This document shows, piece by piece, positions 22,964 to 33,975 of a stretch of 64,000 bases of DNA. How positions within the stretch are numbered: position 1 is the stretch's first letter; the number at the start of each line of letters is the position of its first letter. The notes beneath the pieces are model-generated. The model saw only the letters and a list, made by a program, of their open reading frames with translations, was not told the DNA's origin and searched no databases. The DNA is from Sphagnum magellanicum (Eukaryota > Streptophyta > Sphagnopsida > Sphagnales > Sphagnaceae), in NCBI GenBank assembly GCA_021904315.1, contig CM038925.1, forward strand, positions 5,954,501-6,018,500. The letters run 5' to 3'. Made by a program: the position numbers and the translations under genes.

Positions 22964-24462
22964 CATTACAAAAAATCATGACTTTTTAAACTGGGAATTT
23001 CCATAAAAAAAAACCCCCCATATGGTTTTTTTTGCCCCCATGTCCAACTTGACCAAAGTGCCATTTTGGACAAGTCGATTTAGACCTGACCATTATGACT
23101 AGGTTTTTTTAGTTAATTTTTTTTATTAAACCACCATGACAATAATATAACTTGGGCAGCGACCAAAAATACATATTATTTGAATTATTTTATTTTAACC
23201 AAATAACCTAGGCTAGGTGGTCTAGTAGCTTTTACAACCTAGGTTACCTAATTAGGTCAGCTAAATAGCCAAGGTAACCTAGGTTGCAAGTGTGGGGACT
23301 TGAACTCCTCACCTCCGCATTGAAAAGTCAAGTTTTTAACCATTGCATCACCGCCCATAAGGTCATTTTTTTGGACAAGATATTGGCAGTGAACATGATT
23401 TTAGACCAACATATTGTAATCAACTTCCATGAATGTTTTTTCAACAGACATATTCTACTAAATGAACTTGAATTTTTTACATTACGTCTTACATAAATAA
23501 GTAGGTTATAGGTAAGGTAGCTTAAGTAAGTACAAGGTACCTATTAATAAACACATGTATCTAAGTAAAATGTAGGTTATTGTCTACTAGGCCTTATAGG
23601 TACCTACTAAACTATTAATAGACCTAGCTTAGGCATACTAAGTAGGTAGACTAGCCTACTAGGTAGGTTTAGGCTTAGGCTACCTACCTACTTTGTAAGC
23701 CTAGGTGGCTTAGGTTATTAATCTAGTTAGTAGGATAAGCTACCTATAGGTAATTAATAAAATTAATTTAAAATGATTGATGAATTATTATAAATCATTG
23801 ATAAATAAATAATATCAATGATTAATAATTAATTATTTCTTAGGAATTACTAAATATTAAATATTAATTAATGATTATTTACTATTAATTAATAATTAAT
23901 CAATTAACAAGTTGATGGATAAATTAATTATATAAAATATTAATCATAAATTATTGAGCATTAATATCAATTATTATATATCAACTGATTAATGTACTAA
24001 GTTTAAATACCTACATGTGCCTAAAAGTAGCATGTAAGTAACCTATTAAACTTTATAAATAGCTAATAGGTGTAATATGCTTAACTTAGGGCCTACTAGC
24101 TATGAACTTAGGTTTGGTATGTACCCTATGCAAAATAAACTTGTAGGTTAAATAACCAAATTAGTATGTTTGATTTGATAAGTGCCAAATCAAAATGCCC
24201 AGTTTGACTAATTATAAATCACAATGGCCATTATGTATGGTCAATTTGACTAAACCTTGGTCATCTTGATAAACTTCTAACCTTTTTGACTAGATGTTTG
24301 GTTTGTCACAGATCAAAAAGGTCACTTTAATCAAATGTCTCAGTCAAAAGTAATTCATGTCTTTCATGCCCCAAGCCTTTAGTCAAAACAACCATCCCCC
24401 TTGGTCAATGTGGAGATTTCAATCAAATTGGACCTTCTAAAAAATCAAATTTTCTTATAGTG
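22964..24462 (-). mobile_element. Nonautonomous CACTA element, 1,499 bp (left arm)
   Basis: The ends read inward CATTACAAAAAAT (22964) and, from the other side, CACTATAAGAAAAT (24462), matching CACTA-superfamily termini. Both flanks carry GGG (22961-22963 and 24463-24465), the 3-bp target duplication typical of this superfamily. Removing the element and one GGG rejoins the interrupted chromovirus integrase at its start. No transposase is encoded, so movement would need an enzyme supplied elsewhere. The interior is AT-rich and full of TAGGTA/TACCTA words. Confidence 0.88.
23290..23357 (-). other. tRNA-like / SINE-like pol III promoter pair (left arm)
   Basis: Inside the CACTA element. On the minus strand an A-box-like TGATGCAATGG starts at 23350 and a B-box-like GAGTTCAAGTCC ends at 23296, about 31 bases apart, as in tRNA-derived SINE heads. 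No full cloverleaf or acceptor stem is apparent, so it is not a functional tRNA gene. Confidence 0.45.
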
Positions 24463-25725
24463 GGGGATGCAAGGATCAGTAATGGTTGAAGGAAACCATG
24501 AGGGCGATGATGAAGATTCTTTGTTCAAACACAAACATCACAAGATACGACAAACACTTTCACATATTTCCAAAGTTATGGCCACCAATAATCTCAAAAC
24601 ATTAACTCCATGGTCTTGTTATATCCAAATGGCTTGCAGCCAAAGTATCATGCTTAGTTTGGAGAACTTGAAATCGCGCATGGCCATTAGGAACATACAA
24701 AAAACCATCAAGATAAAGTACACCATCTTGAAACTCAAACTTAACATGATCACTGGAAAAATCTTGGACTTGATGACGATTCCTTAATTGGCCTTGGATG
24801 CCAATAGGAAGAGGGTCCTTCAAATCTTCACAAATTTGACAAAAAAAGGTTATGTCATTAGGAATTACCGATAATGTCTAAAATCAAAGATGTTCAAGCT
24901 TGAAAATGACATCACATTGTTGCTCATAGGCTACATCTCTTTCTTTAGGCGCGAGGTACGAGCAACGAAATAATGCATCAAGTTTCCCTTATTGGCGCCC
25001 AAGACGATATGTGATGACAAACTAAAATTGAAACAAGGACAATGTTCGTTGAGCTTGGCATTAATTCAAAACACAAGTTGTCATGAAATATTACAAGTTC
25101 TTATTGTCTGAATACACAGTGATTTCATGTTGAGTTATTTCAAGCAAATGACACCACTCCTCAAAGGCATCCATGATGGCTAAAAGTTTTTTATCATGAA
25201 TCTCGTAATTAATCTTTGTAAAAGAAAACTTACAAGAACGAAAATCGACAGGATGAAAAAGATTGTCTTCTCCAAGTTGTGAAAATACAACACCTACTTC
25301 AAAGTTGGAAGTGTTCGCCTCCAAAACAAAAGGTTTAGAAGGGTCTACATTAATCAAAAGTGAGGTAGTCATGAAAGAAGCCTTCAAAAGTTGAAAGGCA
25401 TTATTAGCTTCAATTCCCCAAGAAAAAGGTTAATCCTTCCTAGTCAACTGAGTAAAAAGGGGCACTATTAAATAATAGTGAGTAATGAAACGTCGATAAA
25501 AGTTGGCAAATCTAAGAAAACATTGAAAATCTCAAATAGAAGTTGGAGTAGTTCAATCAATAATGGTCTGAACCTTATGAGAATCCATGCGAATACCATC
25601 TCCAGAGATGACATAACCCAAGGATTCCACTTTAGATTGATGGAATTCACACTTTTCCAATTTGGCGTAAAGTCCCACCTCTTGAAACTTTCCAAAACCA
25701 GACGTATGTGAGCCATACCGACACA

Positions 25726-26299
25726 ACCATGTGCGGTAGTCTCAGTTTTTAACAGTTACATCAGGGTTATTTGAATGGGGTGAGGTTATTAAGGGCTTTT
25801 AGCGACTTCATAGGGTGATGAGTGTGCATGGTGCGAAGGGGGTTATTTTCTTTTCCGAAATGCGTTGTTGATGATTAAGGAGTTGGATTAGTTCTTTTCT
25901 TCAACAAAGGCTAATAACCGTAGTTTTAGAAACTTTGTTGCATAATTAGGGGCGAGAAATCTCTAGAGGGTTGGGGGTAGAAGTAGACACCAAAATCTAC
26001 GGTGTTCAACACAACATTAGTCTTGTTATGGTATTTAGAAAGTAGCAAGGATGTTAAAAATTCTTAAAGTAGTCGAAGGGGTGTTGATGGAAGATTTAAT
26101 AGAGGTAGAATAATATTCAAGCCGTTGAACATAAGGTTAATTCAAAGCAACTCAACAATTAAACAGATAGTATGATAGTGTGCTAATAACAATAGGAGTC
26201 TGATGATAATTGAAACATTTATTTATAATAGGGATAAGCTCAACAAGGAGCTACAAGTACATGTAGAATCCTGAGTTATGCCTTAGTGATAGTTCACAA
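25726..26299. other. Gene-free stretch downstream of the 138-codon frame (left arm)
   Basis: Contains the 3' flank of the small minus-strand gene, including an AATAAA at 26218-26223 read on the minus strand. Near 25985-25998 a TTTTGGTGTCTAC word (minus strand) resembles the primer-binding-site-like word of the gag element, but no LTR could be delimited. The mirror is 46462-47035. Confidence 0.4.
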
Positions 26300-26716
26300 C
26301 TACAGGAAATCTAAGATGCGTTGGATGGTGCGAACTAGGTAGTCCGCCTTGCTATTGGGAGACAGTCGACGAATCGGACCGCGCAACCAACGATAGTGAC
26401 CAACACCGAGAACTAAAGACCATGTGAAGATAGAAGTATCTTCAGTTTCGTAACAACCTTCATAAACAGTCTCGGGTTCGTCACCAGAAGCGGGGTCAAC
26501 TTGCAGCAAGATCACTAGGGTGCGAGAGTTCGAAGAAATGCGATAGTACCAGGCTCGAAGAGGTTCGACTTCAAAAGGAGCACGCACTTCTCGAAGTTCG
26601 GGTTTTTCATCGCGAGGATGTTGGGTTAGGGTAAGATCTAGGGACGACTCCAGAGGCCGTTCTTCATTCGCTTGTGCGGCTTGCGGCTTGTAAGATGAGA
26701 CCATGCGCGACACCAT
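26300..26716 (-). CDS. Intact 138-residue protein of unknown function (left arm)
   Basis: An ATG-led, uninterrupted frame with a complete small-gene layout. A TATAAAT stands 98 bases upstream (26814-26820), and an AATAAA lies 77 bases after the stop (26218-26223). Its codons are richer in G and C than the AT-rich surroundings. The protein has an acidic Glu- and Pro-rich first third, a hydrophobic centre (LVILLQVD), a Trp- and Tyr-containing segment (FTWSLVLGVGHYRWL), and a basic then hydrophobic tail. No signal peptide or clear membrane span. I recognise no family. It could be a captured host exon, an accessory frame of a retroelement LTR, or a real gene, and it stands among elements that are all broken. 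Confidence 0.5.
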   Translation of the reverse strand: MVSRMVSSYKPQAAQANEERPLESSLDLTLTQHPRDEKPELREVRAPFEVEPLRAWYYRISSNSRTLVILLQVDPASGDEPETVYEGCYETEDTSIFTWSLVLGVGHYRWLRGPIRRLSPNSKADYLVRTIQRILDFL

Positions 26717-26813
26717 AATTTCAAGCAAAGGAAGAAAAAGGTTAGATCTTCAATCGAAATCAATTTGACAATGGAGGTGGGAAAGACTTGTTACGTTGAG
26801 GTGCGCAATCGTA

Positions 26814-26820
26814 ATTTATA
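26814..26820 (-). promoter_or_regulatory. TATA box before the small gene (left arm)
   Basis: TATAAAT on the minus strand, 98 bases before the ATG, which would give a leader of about 65-70 bases. Confidence 0.45.
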
Positions 26821-26970
26821 GTTCGAAGAAGAGGAAAGAAAGGCGGGAGTAACGGCTTAGGACCATGGTAAAGTAAAATCGTGAGGTCAAAGGGAAAAAT
26901 TGAGGGTGTAAGTAAAGTTGTTGGGGGAAAATGGAAGAGGTGAAAAGGTGTTTATCCTTCACATTCCAAT

Positions 26971-27177
26971 GGCCACCAAGCTTGGAACCTTCCATTGGCC
27001 ACCAAGCTTGGAACCTTCCATTGGCCACCAAGCTTTGGATCCTTCCATTGGCCACCAAGCTTTGGATCCTTCCATTGGCCACCAAGCCTTGGATCCTTCC
27101 ATTGGCCACCAAGCTTTGGATCCTTCCATTGGCCACCAAGCTTTGGATCCTTCCATTGGCCACCAAGCTTTGGATCC
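26971..27177 (+). repeat. 26/27-bp minisatellite, eight units (left arm)
   Basis: Eight head-to-tail units of GGCCACCAAGCTTTGGATCC plus TTCCATT; the first two are 26 bases long with a GGAACC variant. It begins about 150 bases upstream of the TATA box of the small gene. All six frames are open, because a 27-bp unit without stops stays open, so the long frames here are not genes. Confidence 0.95.
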
Positions 27178-27399
27178 ACCTTCACCTCCCTTCTCCTTCT
27201 CTTTAAAAGGCGAACTCGGATCATGGGGAGCTTTTTCTTGGCCTCGAGGATAATTTTCATGCAATCTTGAACACTTGTTTGACAAGCTTCTTGAAGAGGG
27301 AAATAATGTTTAGTCTTGGTGGAGGGAAAAAGGAAGAAAAGTAGAATGAAAATCTAGTGATAGTGTTGGAAGGTTGGGATTCTAGAGAAATCTCAGAAA

Positions 27400-27750
27400 C
27401 CCTCTCGGGTTTCATAACATAACTTTTTACTGTCGTAGCTACAGATCTTAAGATTTGGTAGGTTGGTGCGCCTTGTTGTTAGCTTTCCAGAGAGCTATAG
27501 CAAGCCAGATTTGAACAATTGTGTGAGAAACAACAGTTTAAGTGACTAGTGGTCTGTAACAAAGTTTAATCATCATCTTTGTAAAACCCTCTCGGGTTTG
27601 GTAGTATAACTCCTTATTATCGTAGCTACAGATTTTAAGATTTGGTGGGTTGGTGCACCTTGTTGTTAACTTTCCAGAAAACTATAGCAAGCCAGATTTG
27701 AACAATCCATGTGTGAAAAACAACATTTTAAGTGACTAGTGGTCTGCAGT
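27400..27750 (+). repeat. 188-bp tandem duplication in retroelement leader/LTR (left arm)
   Basis: Two diverged copies start at CCCTCTCGGG (27400 and 27588). Both contain CGTAGCTACAGAT, GCAAGCCAGATTTGAACAAT and AGTGACTAGTGGTCTG. They precede the gag element and probably belong to its 5' LTR, whose start I cannot fix. Confidence 0.7.
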
Positions 27751-28026
27751 TATGTTGGACATGATGTTGAGTCCTTAAACATTGGTTGATTGAATGATAA
27801 TTTGACATGAAGTCCTAGGATGTGTAGTGTGTGAACTTGAAAATATATATCCATCGGTCCTAATCATAAATTATGCATAGAAGGCGAGCTATTTAATTTC
27901 AACTACAAACGCAATCTAACATCTAGAATGACATTTGTATTTTTCCATCATTAGTAGCATTTGTGCTTTCAAGCATAATCACCTTGTAGAACCGGGAGTA
28001 GAGGGACGGAAAGTCACCTCACATTT

Positions 28027-28045
28027 TGGTGCGTCTACCGGGAGG
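28027..28045 (+). other. Primer-binding-site-like sequence (left arm)
   Basis: TGGTGCGTCTACCGGGAGG begins with the TGG expected for pairing with a tRNA CCA end and follows a CCTCACA that could close the 5' LTR. It partly resembles the tRNA-Asp type site used by some plant Ty3/gypsy lineages; the actual tRNA is not identified. Confidence 0.5.
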
Positions 28046-28570
28046 TGATGCTACTAAGTGATTGGGTTTATTTTGCATATGGTGAAAGAGTGAATTCGTT
28101 GAAGGTCATTGGTGTTGGAGACCGTTGGTGTTGGAAGGAGCTCGGATCGAGAATCAACACCTTAGGTGCAAGTCAAGAAGTCATACAACCCCAAGTAAGT
28201 TTTTATTTTTTTTGCATTTGCATTTGAAATTTTAGATTGAGGAGCAAGGAAGGAACGTGTTAAGCTTACAGGTACTTATACTAAACTCTCTCAAGTATTG
28301 TTTCGTAATTCAACTTGAGAAATCATGTTGAGTGACAAGGAAGTTGTCCCAAGTTCCTTTGTGTGTTGATTGGGGATCCTTGAGTGTGTAGTTGTTTTGA
28401 ATTTCCTAGAAGACGTTTTGTTGGTGGTGAGGTCGGGTTAATCACCGGCGAGACCATTGGTGTTGTTGAGCCTGGAATGTGGTGGGAGTGATGACCCATC
28501 CTTCCAAAGTGTGATGTCCTACAGGTTGTTTTTTTTCATCCGATAAAACCAAATTCCCTAATTATGTTGT

Positions 28571-30871
28571 ATGCCGATTAAACCCAAAACAAAACCAGTA
28601 GTGTTGAAAAGTGATAGGATGCTTCGTCCTAGAGTAAGGAGAGAACACCTCCAACCCATCATAGAAGTTGTTTTAGAAGGTGACGAAAAAGGAAGGTTTG
28701 AAAACGATATGTCAGGAAGCTCAGTAACCTTAGGATTCGGTAAAGATCGTCAACCACCAGATAGGGGACCTGCAGGGGTGGCAGATGGTATCCATGTGGC
28801 AGCAGAAGGGCCTGAAGTTCGTGCCAATCCGCCCGATCTTAACATCCACCATATTGACCCAATGATGCTCCTTAGAGGTCTTCCCATTATAGTTCCTAAT
28901 GGTTTGAGAGGAGTCGCTATCCCTACAAATCTTCCTAAGTTCACCGGCTCTCCAAATGAAGATCCGGCAACTCACGTGGAAAGATTTGTAGAGGTTTTGA
29001 TTACTAGTTTGGTAGCCGACCATGATTATTATCTTATTTGGTTCCCTTCCACCTTGGCTGATTCTGCCTATGCCTGGTATAGATCCCATGCTGAAGGATC
29101 TTTCAACACTTGGGAACAACTCCAAGCTGCATTCTTACGCCATTATAGGCCAATGATTGGCCAACAATAAGCCTTAGCTGCTTTGACAAACATCAGACAA
29201 GGTCCTTCGGAAGACATCACTTCATACGTGCGTCAATTTAAAGTTGTGTGTACTCGATACGTGGGGAACTTGTTGAATGATGATACCATTCATCATTACT
29301 TCATCCAAGGGTTTAGTATGCCTTCCACCATTCGTGACATCCTAAACATGAGGCCTAGGAACCTAGAAGCGGCGATAGTGGCGACTTTAGAGGTCGAAGT
29401 AATTGACAAAGAAAATGATAGGATGTTTCGAAGGGCCGAGGAACCCATTCCTGCATTCATACTTCTTTATCATCGCCCTAATGAGTTCCCTCGTTATCCT
29501 ACAATGGATTATCATCATGCAACCGTTCCTCAGGTTCCATTAATCCAACCTGCACCCTTGGCCATGTTGCCACCACTAGAGCCTATCCGAATGGCGGCTC
29601 CATCCGTGGATCGTCAGTGGGAAGAGTTTAAAGTAGAGGTGAAACGATCAAATGATAGTTTCAAGGATGAGATGGTGAGGACCATGCGAAAAATGAGTGA
29701 ACAAATGTCATGTTTGGTCAAAAATCAAAACCAAAATGTTGTTCCGGTGCACCATGAATCTGGTGCTCATACGTCGGGCTTATGGTGCACCCATTGCAAA
29801 CAACCAAATCATACCGCTCAATTTTGCCCAATTTTATTACAACACCCATCTCAATTCGTGTCGATGAACACCCAACCATATAGGCCCCCTCACCAAGTAG
29901 GCCAAGCCGCTTCGAACATTCCGCCTGGTCATCGATTCCAACCTCACAATTGTGGTACTTGTGGGAACAAACATCCCCAAGGGAAATGCTGGATAGAAAA
30001 TCAGGTGGTGTGTTCCAACTGTGGGGGATACCATCCTACAGATCGATGCAAGAAGCCTGATAAGGTCATACCATTGAATCCTCCTCCTGGGGATTATCAG
30101 AAACAAGCTAGGGATAACATGAGAGGTGTGAGGTTCCCTAAACCTATGGCTACCAATGGTCCACCAAATCTCTTTTATGACCATCAAAACCATAAGCAAA
30201 CCCACAACCCGCCAGCCATGCTACAAACAAACCAAGGGGTAATTCACTTACCCCAACCTCAAGGTCAAGGTCTAAATCCCCCAGTGCAAGGTTCTCAAGA
30301 TGTTAGGTCTGCAGAAGTGCAACTAAATCTCACGCCTGTGCATGAGACAATACTCCCTCAATCTAACCTTGTGCAAGTGGGGGAGTTTGCCAAATGCTTG
30401 AACACCTTAGAACTACCGGCTTTGGTGGTTACACGAGGTATGGCCGTCAAAAGTCCGCTAATTGAACACGAAAAGGAGGCCATCTCTATAGATTCTTCCG
30501 AGGACTCGCCACATTTTTCTGAATTAAATGAAACAACTAAGCAGTTGGCGGGAGACATGAGAAAGGATGATATGCCGTCAACCCTGGTTGAACCTGATGA
30601 AGGTGATTACCAATTCTTGCCTGGGGATGAATCCTGGGGATCTGGTCATCATCACCAAGGTAAGATTAACCCTGTTAGAGCCCACAATCCTACGGAGTCT
30701 TATGATTTGTGGCAAGACCTATGCAAGGCCAAGGCTAACATCTTGTTTGGCCAACTCATTCAAATTGCACCATCTCTTAGGAAGGAGATGAAGGAAGGTG
30801 CTACAAATCATAGGAAACCTAAGAATATGTCAGTAGCGGCTAGGGTTGCCCCAGAAGATAATGAGCCTTGA
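28571..30871 (+). pseudogene. Retroelement gag with internal stop (left arm)
   Basis: Capsid and nucleocapsid region of a Ty3/gypsy retrotransposon. A retrotransposon-gag domain spans about residues 115-260 (WFPSTLADSAYAWYRSH near residue 157). Three zinc knuckles follow: one CX2CX4HX4C (about 29785) and two CX2CX3HX4C (about 29950-30050). An in-frame TAA at 29168-29170 interrupts the gag domain, after which the same frame runs open to 30871. The right arm has the same stop. Only one substitution (29399) was noticed between the copies over this frame. Gag assembles the particle that carries element RNA; this copy could not make full-length Gag without readthrough. Confidence 0.88.
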
Positions 30872-32147
30872 GCTTAATGAGCGAGAAGAAGATGATGTTT
30901 TTGGTTTTGGACCAGTTGAGATTGAGGTTGAGGTTATGGACAAAGTGATCCTTCATGTCATAGTGGATGATGGTAGTAATGTGAACATCATGCCAGAATC
31001 AACCATGTTGCGTTTAGGATTATCCATCACTGGACCATCACCATGGAAGGTGAAACTAGCGGACCAAAGACCGTCAAAACCACTAGGTCAAATTAAGGAC
31101 CTTCGCATACATGCTGGGGACAAAGAGTATACAATCACCTTTTATGTTTTGCGTATGCATGATGAAGATGGTGGTTACCCACTACTTCTTGGTAGGAAAT
31201 GGTTGCGGTTAGCAAAGGGGATAGTGAATTGGCAGGCCAAAGCGCCTTACATTTCTTTTGGTCCGCAAAATAATCGGACTATTGTCCCTGTGTTACCCCA
31301 TGGACCATTTAAACCAAGAACCTTCAACATGAAAAACAAGGAGGATCCAACTTTAGGTGTTGACGCAAGTTTCATACAAACTAACTCATGCACAAATATT
31401 GACCCTATCAAATGCATAGGTCCGGGCCTATATGGATTTGAAGATGATGGATCCTTTACCCAATGGTTGTTGGAGAACCCTTACGAAGAAGGTGAAGTCA
31501 CCATCCACTTTATTGAAGTAATTGAATTGCTTGATTTGGATGATGATTGCTCGGACTTGGCCACCTTGGTTGATGACATCTCTGTGGAAGATGTGTATGG
31601 CCTTGAGATAGATGGGACCCAAATAGAAGATTTAGATGCCATCATGAGGGAGGAAACTATATTGCCATCACTGCTACATTTTCAACAAACGTCAGATGGT
31701 CTCCAAGTAGGTCCAGACGTTTCCATATACCCATCCGTCCCGAATGATTGGTACCATGGCCCTACTGATCCTATACATGTGATAGAGAATGATTGGGTCA
31801 AGGTCCCAATCCATCGTGAGGATGAAGAACCTAAATATGTCAAATTTGGTTCTTAATTGAATGAGGAAGAACTGGGGAAGTATAAAGCTTTAGTCATGGA
31901 ATATCGAGACATATTTGCTTGGTCGTACAAAGACCTCAAAGGCATTCCACTAGAAATAGCCCAACACACAATTCCATTGATCCCAGGAACCAAACCAGTT
32001 CGACAAAAAAATAGAAGGTTGAACCCAAGAATGCAGCTTGTGTTTAAAGCAGAACTGGAACGATTGTTGCAAGCAGGTTTCATCCGGCCAATAGAACTCA
32101 CAGATTGGTTGTCGCACTTTGTGCTGGTAAAGAAGAAGGGTGGAAAC
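30861..32147 (+). pseudogene. Retroelement protease and truncated RT start (left arm)
   Basis: The frame is shifted by +1 from gag and overlaps its end (30861-30871). It encodes an aspartic protease with a catalytic-loop-like DDGSNVNIMP and a later LLLGRKWL, both typical of plant gypsy proteases, although Asp-Asp replaces the usual Asp-Ser/Thr-Gly context. A TAA at 31854-31856 separates it from the in-frame N-terminal RT segment (EYRDIFAWSY, then RLLQAGFIRP and SHFVLVKKKGG). RT ends at 32147, where a hairpin begins. The YxDD active site, RNase H and integrase of this element are absent, so it is dead. Confidence 0.85.
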
Positions 32148-32244
32148 AAATTTCAAGGGCCTTGATTGGATTATTTGATTATGGGGATATGTTAACTTGT
32201 TGTATCCCCATAATCAAATAATCCAATCAAGGCCCTTGAAATTT
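32148..32244. repeat. 97-bp perfect hairpin at the RT break (left arm)
   Basis: A 42-bp stem (starting AAATTTCAAGGGCCTTGATT) with no mismatches around a 13-base loop (TGTTAACTTGTTG). It sits exactly where the RT reading frame is lost; the sequence beyond is unrelated to RT. I see no target duplication around it. Confidence 0.97.
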
Positions 32245-32479
32245 TTGTACATAAGTGGATTTTGTGTACATCAATGGCTCATTGGCTTGGCTCCAAATAG
32301 TCCAATACAAATGTCATGGATAGAAAACTTAAAAAGGAAAACATGATAGATAAGGAAGGGTGCAAGTATATAGCAAGGCTTGTCCAAGTATCTATTAGGA
32401 CTTGAAGAAAATTTAGAAATATTAGATGGTTCGGATTTGAAGGAAGGATAGACATAAGTATTTCGTGAGCCTTGAACCA

Positions 32480-32850
32480 AGATTGGAAGTGTTCAATTAC
32501 TTACCTGGAAGAAGGTTGCAAGCATCTCTAGTAAGACATGAAAAAAGTATGGGAATATTCAAAAAGAAGGTTAGAAATACTCAATAAGCTTTCTAATGCC
32601 GAGCTAAATTACAAGTATTCAACAAGGTACTTGAAGGTTAATCTAAGTATTTGGTAAGGCATAAAAGAAGGCTTTACAAGTATTCAAAAAGAAGGTTGGA
32701 AGTATTCAATGAGCCAGTGAAGGAGAGTTAGAAGTATTCAACATCGTAATAAGGCATGAAAGCCAAGGTAGGAAGGCTAGAGGTATTCAAAAATAAGGCT
32801 ACAAGTATTCAATAAGGCATTTAAGGAAAGTTAAAAGTATTCAACGAGGT
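32480..32850 (+). repeat. AAGTATTC minisatellite (left arm inner edge)
   Basis: About a dozen degenerate units of roughly 25-35 bp, each with AAGTATTCAA followed by an AAGGC or GAAGG word. It occupies the last 400 bases before the inner border of the arm. Confidence 0.75.
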
Positions 32851-33162
32851 AGGAGGGTGAAAGCAGGAAAGAAGGAACCAAGTAGTGTGTGGACAAATTT
32901 GTTTCAAATTTGTGTGCTATGGTGTTTCAAAGTGAAAAGTCCTCATATGCCAATCCACTTGCAGATTATATAGACCAAGCCAAAACAATCCAATGATGAT
33001 AGGACTTTTTAGAGATGGAATGACATTGAAAACAACCTTGTTGGTGTAGGAACTAATGGTAACATCTAATAGTTTGGTTTCATGTGTGACTAGTCCTAAT
33101 GAAAGGTTTCAACCATCAATGACTTCAACCGTCATTGGTGTGTTTTTTCCACTATAGCCAAC

Positions 33163-33975
33163 TTGTATTGTCACATTGGTTTTTTGTCCACAAAACATGC
33201 TAATGCGTCAAAATCAAAAAGTGTTTGGGCCTCCATCGTCACAAGCTTATTGCATTTGATAATGATTGGTACCAAAAAACATGGTGCTTGGCCTAAAGAT
33301 AGGTTGGGACCATTCTCATTACATGATACATTAAGGTTGAACCTCACAATCCCTATTGAAACTGGACATGCTCGTTTTTTGATTCCTTTGGTTGTGGATT
33401 GGCAACAAAGATGGTGTGTGTCGCATGTGGTCCACGCTTCTTTAGACATTCACGAACAACATGACCTAATTCTTAACAATATAAACAAAGATTGTTTATA
33501 CATTGACATTATTTTTCTTACTTGGTGAGGGGCTTGAATCTTGTCTCATCAATCTGCATGGGATCGTCCTCTAGTAGGGTTGCCAAAAGTTGGGTTGGCA
33601 TTGTAGATGGAAAACTCCTTTATGTTGCTAGTGGTGCAAAATTCCTTTGTGTTGTTGATGTGGGTTCATGGTGCCTTTATTATCAACGTTCAAAAAGCAT
33701 GTTGTCACACCAAATAGGTTGTGCAATGGCTTGATTTAATCTTAAAGGGTCTTGCAAGGTGAGTAGCAAATCTTTCACATCACCTCTCAACCAAACTAGA
33801 ACTAACTTATGGACATTGCTTCACCCCAAGAAACATTTCAAAGTCATTGACCAAGGGTGATTGATGCTCCAACAAAGGTGCACACCAAGCAAAGGTCGCA
33901 CTTGACAAGGTGCTAATGAGTCCAACTTGAGCTAGGCCAAGTGGGTCACAATTTGCTTGAATGGTTCAAAAATAT
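33163..33975 (-). pseudogene. Decayed Ty3/gypsy gag-protease in the spacer
   Basis: Read on the minus strand: gag words GLAQVGLISTL and CAPLLEHQSPLVNDFE (33960-33840), then DVKDLLLTLQDP (about 33760), PMQIDETRFKPLTK (about 33570), a zinc knuckle CLYCxELGHVVREC with a stop in the x position (about 33500), and a protease-like VTMEAQTLF (about 33240) where the catalytic Asp-Ser-Gly is lost. Several stops and at least one frame change. The style fits a chromovirus, possibly the family of the RT-integrase fragment in the arms, but it is not contiguous with it. Confidence 0.7.

Larger units (their letters stand above)
21965..25725 (-). mobile_element. Dead Ty3/gypsy chromovirus fragment (left arm)
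   Basis: Read on the minus strand from 25725 down: RT C-terminal part (HIRLVLE, about 25710, then frame breaks), RNase H (25387-25091), integrase zinc-binding region (DGVLYLDGFLYVPNGHARF, 24823-24602), integrase core start (MDFITNLPPSNSYDSIL, about 22945), integrase C-terminal domain (22439-22209), and a chromodomain-like stretch (VHWHGYDV, about 22100) with stops. A purine tract AAGGGGAGG (21973-21965) is followed by TGATGTCAC, as at a polypurine tract/3' LTR border. gag, protease and the start of RT are absent; the 5' break is near 25725. RNase H carries Asn where Asp is usual. Many stops and shifts show it is inactive. A CACTA element splits the integrase. Confidence 0.85.
8825..32895 (+). 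repeat. Left arm of giant inverted repeat
   Basis: This segment recurs in reverse complement at 39867-64000. The inner end is sharp: bases 32891-32895 pair with 39867-39871 and pairing fails from 32896/39866. The outer end is not seen, because the window stops at 64000, which pairs with 8825; the repeat may extend further left through the kinase exons. From 11474 inward the match is nearly perfect. Outward of 11474 substitutions and small indels appear. The arm contains most of a receptor kinase gene and a nest of transposons. Pairing was checked at many points by matching sequence and reading frames, not by a full alignment. Confidence 0.95.

Noticed and set aside
23290..23357. Functional tRNA gene
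   Set aside because: A- and B-box-like words are present but no acceptor stem or cloverleaf forms.
26971..27177. CRISPR-like array
   Set aside because: The units are contiguous without unique spacers and lie in plant nuclear DNA.
26816..27285. Several overlapping long frames on both strands with repeated WPMEG-like or HWPPS-like peptides
   Set aside because: They are products of the stop-free 27-bp minisatellite; all six frames are open and most lack a proper start.
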